Assembly: GCA_027604505.1 (NCBI GenBank)
Contig: JADIIX010000142.1
Coordinates: 1 to 56,852 of the forward strand
Origin: Gonapodya sp. JEL0774
Lineage: Eukaryota; Monoblepharomycota; Monoblepharidomycetes; Monoblepharidales; Gonapodyaceae
Direction: 5' to 3'
DNA length: 56,852 bases
Shown here piece after piece: positions 41,728-55,714 of this stretch; the first letter of the stretch is position 1, and every line of letters begins with the position of its first letter. The translations under genes were made by a program, and so were the position numbers. The notes beneath the pieces were generated by a model. The model saw nothing but the letters and a program-made list of their open reading frames with translations. It made no database searches and was not told where the DNA came from.

Positions 41728-44239
41728 TCAGATGTCCACGTTTTCAATGAAGACATGCTCCCCACAACGCAGCTTGGCGGCGAACTTCACCGCTTTGGGA
41801 TCTTCATTAAGCGTTAAAACCGCTAGGACTTTACCGGTGCTCTTTTCATGATACCACGCCGAAAAGTGTGGGTTCGTAGGGTGCTCAGGCTCTCCCTGAA
41901 TGCTAACAGAAATCGGGGAACCATCGGATCCCGGCTGTGGAGACGTAAGGTGACCAGAAAAGCGGAAAGATTTGTCCAATTGACCAGTCCAGAAGAAGGG
42001 TACGGCTTGATTTGGATGAACACTTAGCACTCACACACCGTAGAACCTGTTGAGAATGGGAGCAACTACTCATCTCACCTTCGAACTTGTACAACTCCTC
42101 TCCAGCAAGCTCTCGAGCAATATTCCGACCAGCTAACCTTCCTTGGTCTTGGAAAAGCGTGCATATTACGGATATCCCACTTCAGAACATCAGAATCGGA
42201 TTAACTTACTGATTGCCACATCCCAATGTTCAATCCTCAGGTCTGATTCCGGCCGGTGCCACACGTCCGGAAATCGGCACGCGTCACCGGCCGCAAATAC
42301 GCTATCGACTCCTTTCACCTTTAAATGAACATCAGATAAGATAGAGCCATCCTTCGGGTGTAGAGGAATGCCACTCGATCCACGAAGGAACGACGTGGCC
42401 GGGACAACGCCGACAGCGGTCTAGCATTACAAAGAATGACCTGTTTAGTTATTGTTTATGGAATGCTGGGAACATGGCCACGCACCACAACCACGTCCGC
42501 CGGCAGTTCAGTGCCGTCGACCAGGACGACGCCAGCAACCTTGGTTCCGGAAGCGTCCGCTTTAAAAGAGGCAACGGAACCCTTGAAGAACCTGTTTTAA
42601 TCCGCATTGATATGCGTGTCTTTGAGAGTCTATTGTTCTTCGAAACTCACTTCAGTCCCTTTGCCTCATAAGCCGCCCTGAATACCCTCTTTCCAACTTC
42701 AGATCCCAGTACAGTCTCCAATGGTTCGTCTTCCAGCCCCACCAGGACTATCCTTGATTGCGGATATGCCTTGAGGACATACGACGCCACCTCCAATCCA
42801 ATGAAGCTGGTTCCCACGACAAGTAAATTAAAAGCACCAAGCTTGGCGGCCGAAGCCGCAATCAAGGATTCAGTCAGGTTGACTGAATCAGCTGCGGCGC
42901 GTATTGAATGGATTCCAGCGAGGGTATTGTTCGACACTTTAAGGACACGGGGTGCGGCTCCCGGCGCAAGGAGGAGTTTCGAGTAGGAGATGGTGACCCC
43001 AGCAGTAGTGGTGACGACAAACTTTGAAGTATCTATGGAAGCGACGGTCTTGGAAGATAAGAAGTCAGAAACATTACGTTATTGTATGCTTAAAATGTGG
43101 ACGATATAAATCAACCACACCGTTCCAAGCCGTATATCAATCCCGAAATCGTCAAACCACTTCTGATTTCGAATGGGTAAGCCCGCCAAATCCTTTTCGA
43201 GAATAGGACCCTTGGAAAAACGAATTCGGTTGACTGGGAGGAGATTTTCAGAAGAAAGAACGATGATGGGACCAGGGAAAGATGCAAGACGTATTGTCGA
43301 CACGGCTAGAAGCAATATCAAAATGAGGAGTGAATGAATCTCAGCACTCGTAAAGATAATCATCCGCCACGCAAGTACTGTCTCCGCTGTAACAAGGTGG
43401 CCACAAAAGGACCCTCTCAGCAAGCAGCAGGTGCAGGTACCAACCTCCCAAGGCAGCGGCGCCACCGCCAATGATGACAACCGGTTTTCCTTGTTTCGAA
43501 AGAGTGAGACCTTGTGGAACCGCAACGGGCCTGAGGGGCAGCCACCCTTTCTGATTTGCTTCCACAGAGCTTATTGATTCACCACGGACCACAATCCACC
43601 CATCGGAAGTGAAAACTTCGTACGACTTAAGGTTTTCCCAGCCGGGGCCATCCTCTGAGAAATTTAATTTGGGTCAGTGAGTGTGGGCAGTTTGGTCCGA
43701 TGTCGAGCGATGCATCACCAATGTCACCGCAGTCAGCTTTGCGTACGCTTCCACCGTTGACGCAAAAGGCGGCAGCGTGCCAGGGGCAAATTATCAGTCC
43801 CGATTTCGTTAGTGCACCCTTTACCAGGGGCGCTCCAACATGCCTGAGTTATGTATAGAAGGAAGCCCGATGAAAAGACAGCCTGGTGCAATCGTGGCAC
43901 AAATACGCTTACGTGCACGCGTGCGAGGTGGCGGTGATGCGACCATTGACTTTAGAGAGGAGAATCTGCGTTGGCGACCGGGGAGAACTCAAGCATTTAA
44001 TCGAGCGGGCGCCCGATGTCGAGACAAGCGGAGTTTCTCCATCCTCTACTACTTTTTGACCTTGTCGCAGATGCGGCTTGTAAGCTTACCTTACCCCCTG
44101 AAAAAGGAACTTCCTTCATCGTATGGTCAGACAGATCAGTTTCTTTGAGAACTCTCTCTTCCACCAGGGTGTCAGACGAGAGTAGAGCCATTTTTACTAG
44201 GTTCAATCGGCGTGAAGGGGTCGCGAGATCGGACGTCAT
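41728..44239 (-). CDS. AIF-like FAD/NAD oxidoreductase with N-terminal Rieske domain (AIFM3 type)
   Basis: Ten exons on the minus strand (44239-44090, 43965-43913, 43843-43719, 43654-43445, 43305-43121, 43048-42651, 42591-42486, 42420-42210, 42147-42079, 42029-41728) give 602 residues. Rieske [2Fe-2S] ligands are complete: Cys and His in CTHVGAPL, then Cys and His in CPWHAAAF. A class I disulfide-oxidoreductase-like flavoprotein fold follows: FAD motif VVIIGGGAAALG, SSENLLPVNRIRFSK, NAD motif LLVVGTSFIGLEVA, VDSVFAAGDACRFP and HWDVAI, with VPFFWTGQLDKSFRFSG near the end. This is the architecture of AIFM3/AIFL. Electron donor and acceptor are not predictable. The start could be 44239 or upstream ATGs at 44284/44287. 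The start is adjacent to the small coiled-coil protein on the same strand. Confidence 0.88.
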
Positions 44240-44456
44240 GCAAGAAGAATGTGGTAGTTGGGCGGTACAGTTACGTGTGATCATCAAATCGTTTTGGGAA
44301 TGGCGCCAGAATTGTATTTATCATCACTCTCCGTTTATGTAAAACGACGCCGGTATATCAACGCCTGCTATACAAAATGTTTTATGTAAGCTCCCTTGCT
44401 CACTCCAGAACAACTGTGGTGACAGCAACTCGAGCCCGAAAACACAGCACCTCTCC

Positions 44457-45089
44457 TCAAGAAGACGCCTTTGCAATAGTGGAACCACCCGCATTCGGAA
44501 CATATTGAGGGAGGCTGTCCCCAACCGGGAGTTGCGCAGCAGCGGCATCACCAGCGACAAGCCCTGCAGAATTCGACGGATCCATGGTCTTGCCTCGAGC
44601 TTCTGCCTCCAGTTTGCGCATCATCTCCATCCTTTCATCCATCGCTCTTCTCGCCTGGAGAGTTCAATGACGTGGTGTGGTTAGGTGACGGAAATTCAAA
44701 ACGACAATGGAATAATGCAACTTACCATTTCCCTGCTCGCATCGAACTCCGTTTTGAATCGTTCAGTCTCCGCGATGATAGCCTTCGCTTCCTTCCTCCG
44801 ATTCCAATAGTAGGCGATTACAATGAGGGTAACTAGTATGAGAAGCACCAGATTGATTATAGAAGATCATTCACCAAGGATGCGACGACAACAAGGCAAC
44901 GGCGCACGCGTACGCTCAATCCCAAAGCTAAGTGGCAAACCATCAGGGATGGACCTTCCCAAATTTTCCTGAAGGTACGGGGGTGATGCAAGGACAGAAT
45001 GTGGGATAGTCTAGCTCACCAATAACGAAAAATAGGGCCGCTAGACCCCCGACAAGCTCTGCTACTTGTGCCCCACTCGACAGAGACAT
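44457..45089 (-). CDS. Small one-TM coiled-coil hypothetical protein, three exons
   Basis: Unrecognised family. Exons 45089-45020, 44832-44726 and 44654-44457 join in phase to give 124 residues. The N-terminus MSLSSGAQVAELVGGLAAL leads into a transmembrane helix (FFVIVTLIVIAYYWNRRK). A charged, probably coiled-coil stretch follows (KAIIAETERFKTEFDASRE, ARRAMDERMEMMRKLEAEAR), and the tail is flexible and Ala/Gly/Ser-rich. This topology suits a tail exposed to the cytosol or mitochondrial matrix. The 187-nt first intron divides the membrane helix. The phase agreement and the clear helix make a real gene likely; function is unknown. Confidence 0.6.
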
Positions 45090-45562
45090 GACCAGAAGTT
45101 AGAAGTGTGAGAGCGAGCGATGGCTAGCCGGAGTGCTTGGATCTTTAAATGGCATCGGCAGTGGTGAGCCGATGAGCTCTTTTCTTCAACGCGGGAAAAT
45201 GGGCGCCTGCGACTCACGTCAATTTGAGTACGGTCCGCACGTGGTGGAGAGTATTTTACCCGTCCGATGTGCTCTGGCGATTACCCAAAGAGAATTGGGA
45301 CCTGCCGGGGGACATGTGGGCACACCGGTTCATTTCCTTCAACCGGGAGAAATTTTGCCTCTGAACTTTATCAAAATTGCCTCCCTCCGAACCTTATTCT
45401 GTTATGTATGTTTTCAAATATTGATCATTTTAATTGCTTCATCAAGCAAGATATGATTACCATTGCAAAATTATAATATTTTTTCCATCTGCGAATTGGT
45501 ACGTTACAATCAGAGAAATGTAAGGATTGTTCGAATACATATGAGGGAATTCAAGACATGAT
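45090..45562. other. Intergenic upstream of small coiled-coil gene
   Basis: This lies between the start of the small membrane protein and the 3' end of the SNF2-RING gene, both minus strand. A 107-codon plus-strand frame (45133-45456) has no motif and is not called. Confidence 0.4.
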
Positions 45563-48500
45563 TTAAAGTCCGCTCCCGTCACTGTCACTGTCCTGAAATT
45601 CTTCACCAGCATCACTTTCATCACTGCCGTCCTCGCTTTCTTCGTCCTCATCTTCACTCCCGCCACCTGCTGCATTTCTTCTCGGTCTCGCGGCTATCGA
45701 GCCTGCCAGCTCTTCGATGTTCAGCCCGAACATCTCTAAGACTTGTCCAGTTTGGAACTCTTCCTTCTCCCCCAAAAGGGTCTCATTGCCAAGTTGGTGG
45801 GCAGAGCGAGAGGAGGAAGACGTGGCGGCAGGAATGAGAGCACTTGTCACCAAGAGATTCTGACCAGTCGCTTTCTTCGATTCTGCGTATTGTAGAATTT
45901 TTTCTGTTTGAGGTCAATTCATGTGAAATGATATATAGAAGGTAGTGAGGGTAGAGGAATGGATGTGCCGCAGCAATATTGTATGTGGGCATACCGTTAA
46001 GCCACTGTCACGTTTCAAGCTCCTTCATCATCCTCCGCAGCCCTTCTGGGACTCACCTTCAATTGTCCCTCCAATAATAAGACGAATGACTGTTGTAGGA
46101 CGAGTTTGTCCGATACTAAAAGCAAACCATTTTATGGAATACGAAAATAGAAGCGATCAAGCATGACTCACCGGTTCACGCGGTTAATTGCCTGTGCCTC
46201 AAGGCCAGGATTCATGTTGGGCTCCAAGAGATACACCGCATTGCAGCATGTGAGGGTCAACCCTGCTGCCCCTTCTCTGGACTTCATGGACACCAGGATT
46301 ATCTTCACTTTTGGATCGCTTTTGATCGCCTCCAAAGCTTCACGACGCCGCTCCATTCCTGGCAAGCTGAAGTTAACAGTAATGATACCATTCTTCCATA
46401 GAGCTTCAAAAACCATGTCGTGCATGTTCTTCCAGGCCGTGAACACCACAGCCTTGGAGAAAGAGAAAGAAGCACAGAAGATCAGAAGATCAGAATCCTG
46501 GAGAAATGCAGGTCATACTTACTTTGAAGGCAGGGTCCATTGCGATTCTTTCTTTTATATCTACAATAAGGCCAGAGATTTTTGTTCCGTACTCTGGGAC
46601 GTGGTGCATCATGAACGCAATGCGGCCTTGAACTCCCGATTAAGAGCGTATCCTCACCTCCTTCGACAGACTCTCGGAAGAGGGCAGACATATCAACTTC
46701 CATATGACTGGCCGCAGCCAAGAGGTTCGCGACTTGATCCGATTCGTTCTCTTCTTCTCCCACCTCAAGAAAGTCCTTGGCGGCTACTTCGGCACGACAC
46801 CTGTTGATGTAGTCCACTTTAATGACGAAACTCCAGGAGGGAGAAGAAAAGTTCCCCTACATTGGGCATGTTCCTCCCGTTGAGAGCCAACGTTTGAGGC
46901 TAAGAACACAAAGAGTACACATTAGCCAAGGTCTCGTTCACCAAAACGTGAAGTCACATACCAGGCAGCATCGAATTTGGCGAGACAGCTGCAAGACGAA
47001 ATCAGAGCACGATGCAACATTGTGTGAGTTGCACGCTGTGGCTATCACAGTTTCAAGGACTAGCACACGAACCATGGTACCAAAATAGGATCCGTAAAGT
47101 TGTCTGTTAAAACAGGAATGGTCAGTGAGGACCAGTACCGAAGAGCTCCACATGGAAAGGGCAACGAATCTCATCAACCTACCATTGCAAATTATGCATT
47201 CGTCTGTCTCTATGGTGGGTCGAGTTGCGTTTCTCTCGGGATTCTGAGGTAATGGAATAAGATCCTCAACAACGGCTTTCCCTTTGCCCTTGGTGTCCAC
47301 ATGTGTTATACTGGAAAGTGAGGAACCGTCTGATGGGCGGGCAATCCCACTTTTGGTGTCCTTGTGTGAGGTAACTTGACAATGCTCCTTCATAGTTTTC
47401 TCCTCGATCTGGTTATTGACGTGACGCAAGTCGGCTTCCTTCACTTTTATGTCGTTTTCTTTGCGTTTTAAGGACTGCCAAATGGTGGGAACATGTCGCT
47501 TTGGTGTTCGAACCTCTTCATGGACAGCTGAGTACAATGGAGAATGAGGTGAAAATCTGCTACTGTCTACACACAACAGCATCAACAAACCTCTATTTCG
47601 CAAACCTTCGTGATTTTCCGCTTGGATACTAGCAACCTTGACGAACTCAATGTTGTAGAATCGCAATTCAACATCTCGAGGATTCAAATCCACACTCATA
47701 TTAGGGAAAGTTGTCCTTTCGGCGATAAGATCCGGGTCAGAATCAGATATTTGCTCGATAAGGTTGAGAGTCGAAAACTTTGCGCGGAGCCACCGAATCA
47801 AGGCCATAGGAGTTTCGCCAAAGTACTGATTGTATGATTTAACACTCGGGGCATACATTGGAACAATTCACGGCACAACTCACTACGTGTAAACGTCGAA
47901 GCCTCTCGTCAGCATCCATCACCCGTTGCAGATTAACATTGATAACATTGAGACACGGTTTTAACAACGAGGTCAAAACCTCATTGAGATTGGAGAATGG
48001 GATATCTTTGAGCCTCTTCCCCAACTTGGCCTTCTCAACAAGTAAGCCGTACGACAGAGTCATCGCCTCAAATACCCAGTCCAATTCAAGATCCGCCAAC
48101 TCTAAGGCAGTTTCTTGCTGCACTCGAAGGAGAATTTGCTTCTCCGTGAGTCGTTCCTTATTTTTCTGAACGAATCGAGAGGCAACTGCTCGTAACAGAA
48201 GAACCGTCTTCAAACTCGAAGCGCAGCCAACAAGTTTATACACTATCCCCACTTACTTTGAGGGTGATTGCAAGCTTGCCTTAGTTCCAAAATTCGTGCC
48301 ATAACCTGCGTGTCCAGAGTAAGGCTTCCTTTTGCCTGAAAGATGGTCTTCAAGTAGCCTTTAGCGTCTGCCAGTAACCTCTGATACCACAAAGCCTCCG
48401 TCTTGGAAAAAGTCATCCGCAATTCGTGATGTGACATCGGTGGAATCTCCATCTCGTGTGCTACATCTTCTTTGCTGTGCCTCCACATAAACTTGCGAAG

Positions 48501-51500
48501 ATAGCCAGGTAAGCGAAGTGCCTTGCTCCCTCCAAGACGCTTAAGCCATGGATTGATCACCGAGTGGTTTAAGATGGGTCCATTTGCAAAGGGATCATGA
48601 TCGAGGCTGGTGTAAAGAGCTTAGATTCCCCAAAAAATGTGTAACAGCAGTTCTCAACGTACAAAACGGCGAGACCGTGCAGATCGGTCAAAGAGTTAGA
48701 TATCGGTGTACCCTAACATTAGATCACGTGAGGTCAGTCGCGGCCAGATGCCCGCTCATAGAGGAAGCCATCTCACAGTGACTGTCCAACCATTCACTCT
48801 CCATAACTCCGACGCCATTTGAGCAGCGGCTCCATTGGTGTTGGCAACTAGTTGCGCCTTTCAAAAGAAAGATCATGATCTGATTCTCGCTGTACTCCCA
48901 GCGGGCCATAAACGCGGATGCACTCACCTCATCAACACAGACTCGCCACCATTGAACATTCAAAAGCGGACTGGCGAGTCGGTACAAAACGTCGAAAGCG
49001 GGTAATAATTGAAAGAATATTTAGTCACACCCACCTCTTCAAGCCTAATGTTGTTTTTCCAAGATCGGACTGGAGTGTTTCGTAGGTCGTCAAGACGACA
49101 TCTGCGTCACCAAATCTTTTCATGGCAGACAGTCGATCCGTACTTTTCAATTTTAGCGGGTTAGTTTAGGCTAGACCGGAGATCGTGGCGCAACTTTACG
49201 TACCCTCCCTCCGGCCCGAAGCCCCTGCCTTTAGTTCCCAAATACTCCATTACTACCAAACCAGGGGCCAATCGAGCAAGTTCCTCGGCCCACTGTCCCA
49301 TAATGGCCTGCGGTGCCACTATAAGTGTTGCTTTTACCCTTCCAGGGCGATCGATGTCAGAAAGATTGTGCATTATGTGTGCAGAGCGCGACGCATCGAA
49401 GGGGCCGCGTGGATGGGCAAGGATGAGGGCAATGACCTCTACGGTTTTACCGAGTCCCATCTATGTTGGAAGTGCCCAGAAACAAGAAGAAGGTGGGATT
49501 GATCCTTGAGTTCATCCACAAAACTACAGAAACTTCTCACTTCTGTTTCGGAGTTAAACAGTTTCAAGGAGAAAGCAGAGTAAACAACAATCACAGCCCA
49601 AGGACAGAAAAACAAATACCACCTTCTGCCAAGCACCCTCCTGGCTCGCCGGCCGGGGCGCCAAATCTCCAAAAACTCAGGGTTCCTGAAGCCTCGTTTT
49701 GATATATTGTGGCGTACCTCTTCCCGTCGCCAGCTCTGCCTGTCAACATCCGTTTGAGCTTTCCATTAGGTCTCAGATCTCCGAATTCAGACTGCATGAT
49801 CCGATATGGTATCCACAAAGGATGTAAGATATCTCCATCGGGAAGCAAGTTCAGCTCTCTTTCCATCATCCACCACAACGCTCTGCGCTGAAAGGGGTAC
49901 ATGCTCACAGTGAGCGAAGCAGGCTGCTGGGCCTGTGGAGCATCCAATGGTGGTCGTAGCAGTGCAAGAAGGGCATCCAAACCCCCACCTTCAAGCGAAT
50001 ACTTGGTAACTGGAAGATCTGCACGGTAGAAGGCATCCGCAAGTTGGTGATCCTTTGAAACATATGATTTGAGCGTGCACTGTCCCACTCCATCCAGGAA
50101 GCCTAGTGTGGCCGCATCGGGCGCTGTACGAGATGTAAGCATTTCGAAGATGCTCTGACAACTCTGTGCAATTAAACATCTTTCCTTATGGTGGATCTTA
50201 CGATGACAAAGCATGACACCACACCACTTACTTTATCCACACCTCCTTTGCCTGCTTTCTTCCCATCCCCAGGTCCACAGTAACCATCTTCATCAACATG
50301 CTCCCCATAACGGGCACCTCTATCAGAGAGGAAAGCATACAGTCTGAGCTCGAACGGATAAGAGAATTCTTTGTTTACATCGTCGGCACTGGGTGCGATG
50401 ACCGCCGAGCCTGATTTTCGTTTACTCTTCGCCTTGGACGTCCAGGAATTGGAGTTAGTCGGCTGTGAAACTGGATAGAGAGATGCTTGAACTGTAAGGA
50501 CGTCCTGGCATGGGCACAACCATCAAATATAGGTTCTGTTCGCCTGAATAAACGCTATGAATGAATGCCCAAGTGACAACTTACAGCCTTCACCAGCCTT
50601 GCCACATCACCCCATTTTGTATTCGCGTTCCTGCATGGAATCCTCGCATACCACTGCCCAGGCGTCTCCACCCCAACTCGCCATGTCCCGCTTTGGCAGG
50701 TGATTACTCCTTTGCCGTATCCCATTTGCGATCCCCAGTTCACAGGCACCAATCCGTCATTTTCAGAGACTGAACCCATAACGCCCGGGTCATGATGTGT
50801 TTCAGCGCGGACGAGCCTTACAGACAAGGTGAACAGGTGAGCGCCGAGTCCTCCCAAACCCACTGGTGGACGATCTGGCGGGACATTTGAGACGACGGGT
50901 TTGGCGGATGGGGTGTAATCCCATGGGTCGAACACCCCACTTGGAGGTGTAATTGTGGAGGACGGCCTCTTTATGGCGTCTGAACGGGAAGCGAACGGCG
51001 GTGGGGTGGATGTTGGTGCTGGCGACTGTCGGATTGAAGGGGTACCCTTCTCGAGTGCAGGAAGACCGGTCGTTGAAGATTTGGACGATGCGCCCACTAC
51101 GGAACTCCCAGCAACACCTTGACACCTGTCACGTTGTCTCGTCATGTCCGCTTGTTCGTCCCCTGAAGTCCTGGCCCCCATCCGCAGCACGTTCAAAGGC
51201 TCCGAAATCTCATTGGATCCTTCTGTTGTGGCGGTTACTTCAAGATCGGTCCGCGAACGCTTCGTTGGGCGATTCATACGGACCGGTGAGACGCTGGCCA
51301 AACCTCGTTTCTTCCCACGATTGGCGACCTTAGCACCTCGACTAATACCCGGCCGCGACAGTCCAGCAAGACGGGACCCCGTGCTGAATATTTCCTCAAT
51401 TTCGGAGTCCGAATGCGAGTCCAAACCCACAGGATGTCCGTTGTACTTGACAGCAGCGGACCCACTAGACGAGCCTTCCTCGTCCGATGAACTGGTTGCA

Positions 51501-52698
51501 GAACGTTTGCGGGAACCTGCTGTTGCCGATGAAGACGGAAGAGTGGGCGAAACGGGATGACGAAGAAACGCGTGTCGTGAGCCGAACATCAAATCACATC
51601 AAACAATTGTCAACACTAACCTCCCGTTCCACTTCCACTCCCCGTCACTCTGAGAGCAGGATTCGAAATAGGAATTTGAACAACCACAGTCTTGCTCACT
51701 CGAGAAGCGCTCTGTGATGTCAGCCCCGGAGAAGATGATGACCCACTAACTTGTCTTGTCACTCTTCTGGCTATTTTTTTACCAGTGCCACTGGCAGCCA
51801 CCGCAGATGTTGCGCCAAACGATGATGCTGACCCTGATCCAGAACCCCCTCCAGACACTCCTGCAGAAGCTTGGTGAATGTTCGCTGGAGTAAGTCTCGA
51901 AATTCCGGAACGAGCCCCGAGGGGTGGGGCTGCTTCGAAAGAGTTCTGAGGCAATCCGGACGAGTTTTGTCCTGGGTTCGCGGCAGCTGGTACCGGGGGT
52001 GCGCCAGGTGCGCCAGTGCCGTCATCCAACAGCCTTCCGATGGCTCGCTCGATTTCCCCTCCCTCAATTAACACCGCTTCTTGAACCTCTTGAAGTGAAT
52101 AAGTCCCATCACCGAGCACGGCGCGGACTTGCTCAACTGCTGATCGCATATGAGGTGCCGAAAGTAGTTCCACTCGAACGGAGGCGTGTAGCGAAGGGAC
52201 GACAGGTCGTAGAGCAGTCAAGGGTCTCACATCATCGACGAGAGCAACGTGCCTCGATGATGTTGTCGTGGGCCCTGGCGCTGGTGCCGATGAGCCGGCT
52301 GATGTTGCTCTTGGAGGAACAAGATTTTGGAATCGCAAGCCTGCCATTGGGTCTACAACGGGCGCGACCACAATGCGCGCCTCATTTACCCCTACGATGG
52401 CTCCATTCTGCGAACCTGGGATGTTGGGTTTTCGGCCGTTTCCGGGCACTGTGGAAGGGTAAACGGAAACTTTATGTCCATAACACACGGCATTTCCTCC
52501 TCTCTAACTGTCAATACGCTCACTTTCTCCGTCGCTATCCCTGTCGCTTTCATGCAGCTCTCCCTCGTTTCCGTCTTGAACCTCGTCTGGCACGAATACT
52601 AACTCTCCCCCACCAAAATCCACCATCCTCCCTTTCAGCCCATCAACGACAACCGCGGAGTTCCCGTTTTCGACGATACCCCTAGCGTGAGCAGCCAT
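45563..52698 (-). CDS. SNF2-type ATPase with RING finger, SHPRH/IRC20 family, with UBA/CUE-like N-terminal segment
   Basis: About 21 exons from 52698 to 45563, roughly 1,800 residues. The core has Walker A MGLGKTVEVIALIL (49460 leftwards), motif II VDEAQ split by an intron near 48928, TGTPISNSLTDLHGL, and the helicase-C block VFTAWKNM...INRVNRIGQTRPTTV. A RING lies between the ATPase lobes: CIIC at about 47190 and CPMC at about 46870/46800. This insertion is diagnostic of SHPRH/IRC20/Rad5-like ligases that act in DNA-damage tolerance. The tail is acidic (EDEDEESEDGSDESDAGEE). The first three exons (52698-52524, 52448-51621, 51519-50585) encode disordered sequence and a helical stretch (MRSAVEQVRAVLGDGTYSLQ, then EVQEAVLIEGGEIERAIGRL) resembling a UBA/CUE fold; they splice into the core in phase, so one gene is preferred to two. 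Two junctions are unresolved: at Walker A and within the RING. Confidence 0.8.
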
Positions 52699-53106
52699 CC
52701 CTGGTTTTAGGGTCTCACGGTGTTTCTTTGCTCCGTCGGGCGTGGTATGATTGCGAAGAACGGATTGACTGACCACAGCGCGGGGTTTGTGCGTGTCGCT
52801 GTGTCCATCTTTTGCCCTGGTATCTCGTTTGACTGGAAGTATGATGATTTCTTCTTGGACTTTGACCTGTAAGATGAGATAAGAAGCAAGGAAATTTAAT
52901 GGAGCCCTGGGTCACAAGAATGTTGTCAGAGAGAACTCGCAATCACACAACCGGTGGTATGAAAAACTGGAAGGTAGCCAATGGTTTCTTATTATCAATG
53001 TATGCGTGTTTGGCCCTAATATGCAATCTACTGGGCCTATCTGGTTCAGTGTCCTCAACTCAGACTAAACGGCTAATCACTGAATGTTCCCTGACCACTA
53101 TTCAGC
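52699..53106. other. Intergenic between SNF2-RING gene and mitochondrial HSP70
   Basis: No ATG in the right frame lies upstream of 52698 as far as the HSP70 stop, although the frame stays open to about 52868, where an acceptor-like cttacag occurs. A short upstream non-coding or coding exon is possible. Confidence 0.35.

Positions 53107-55714
<2,608 letters not shown>

Noticed and set aside
46163-46807. 214-codon plus-strand frame
   Set aside because: Antisense to helicase-C exons containing the conserved RIGQTRPTTV region.
51924-52685. 253-codon plus-strand frame
   Set aside because: Antisense to low-complexity exons of the SNF2-RING gene; no recognisable domain.
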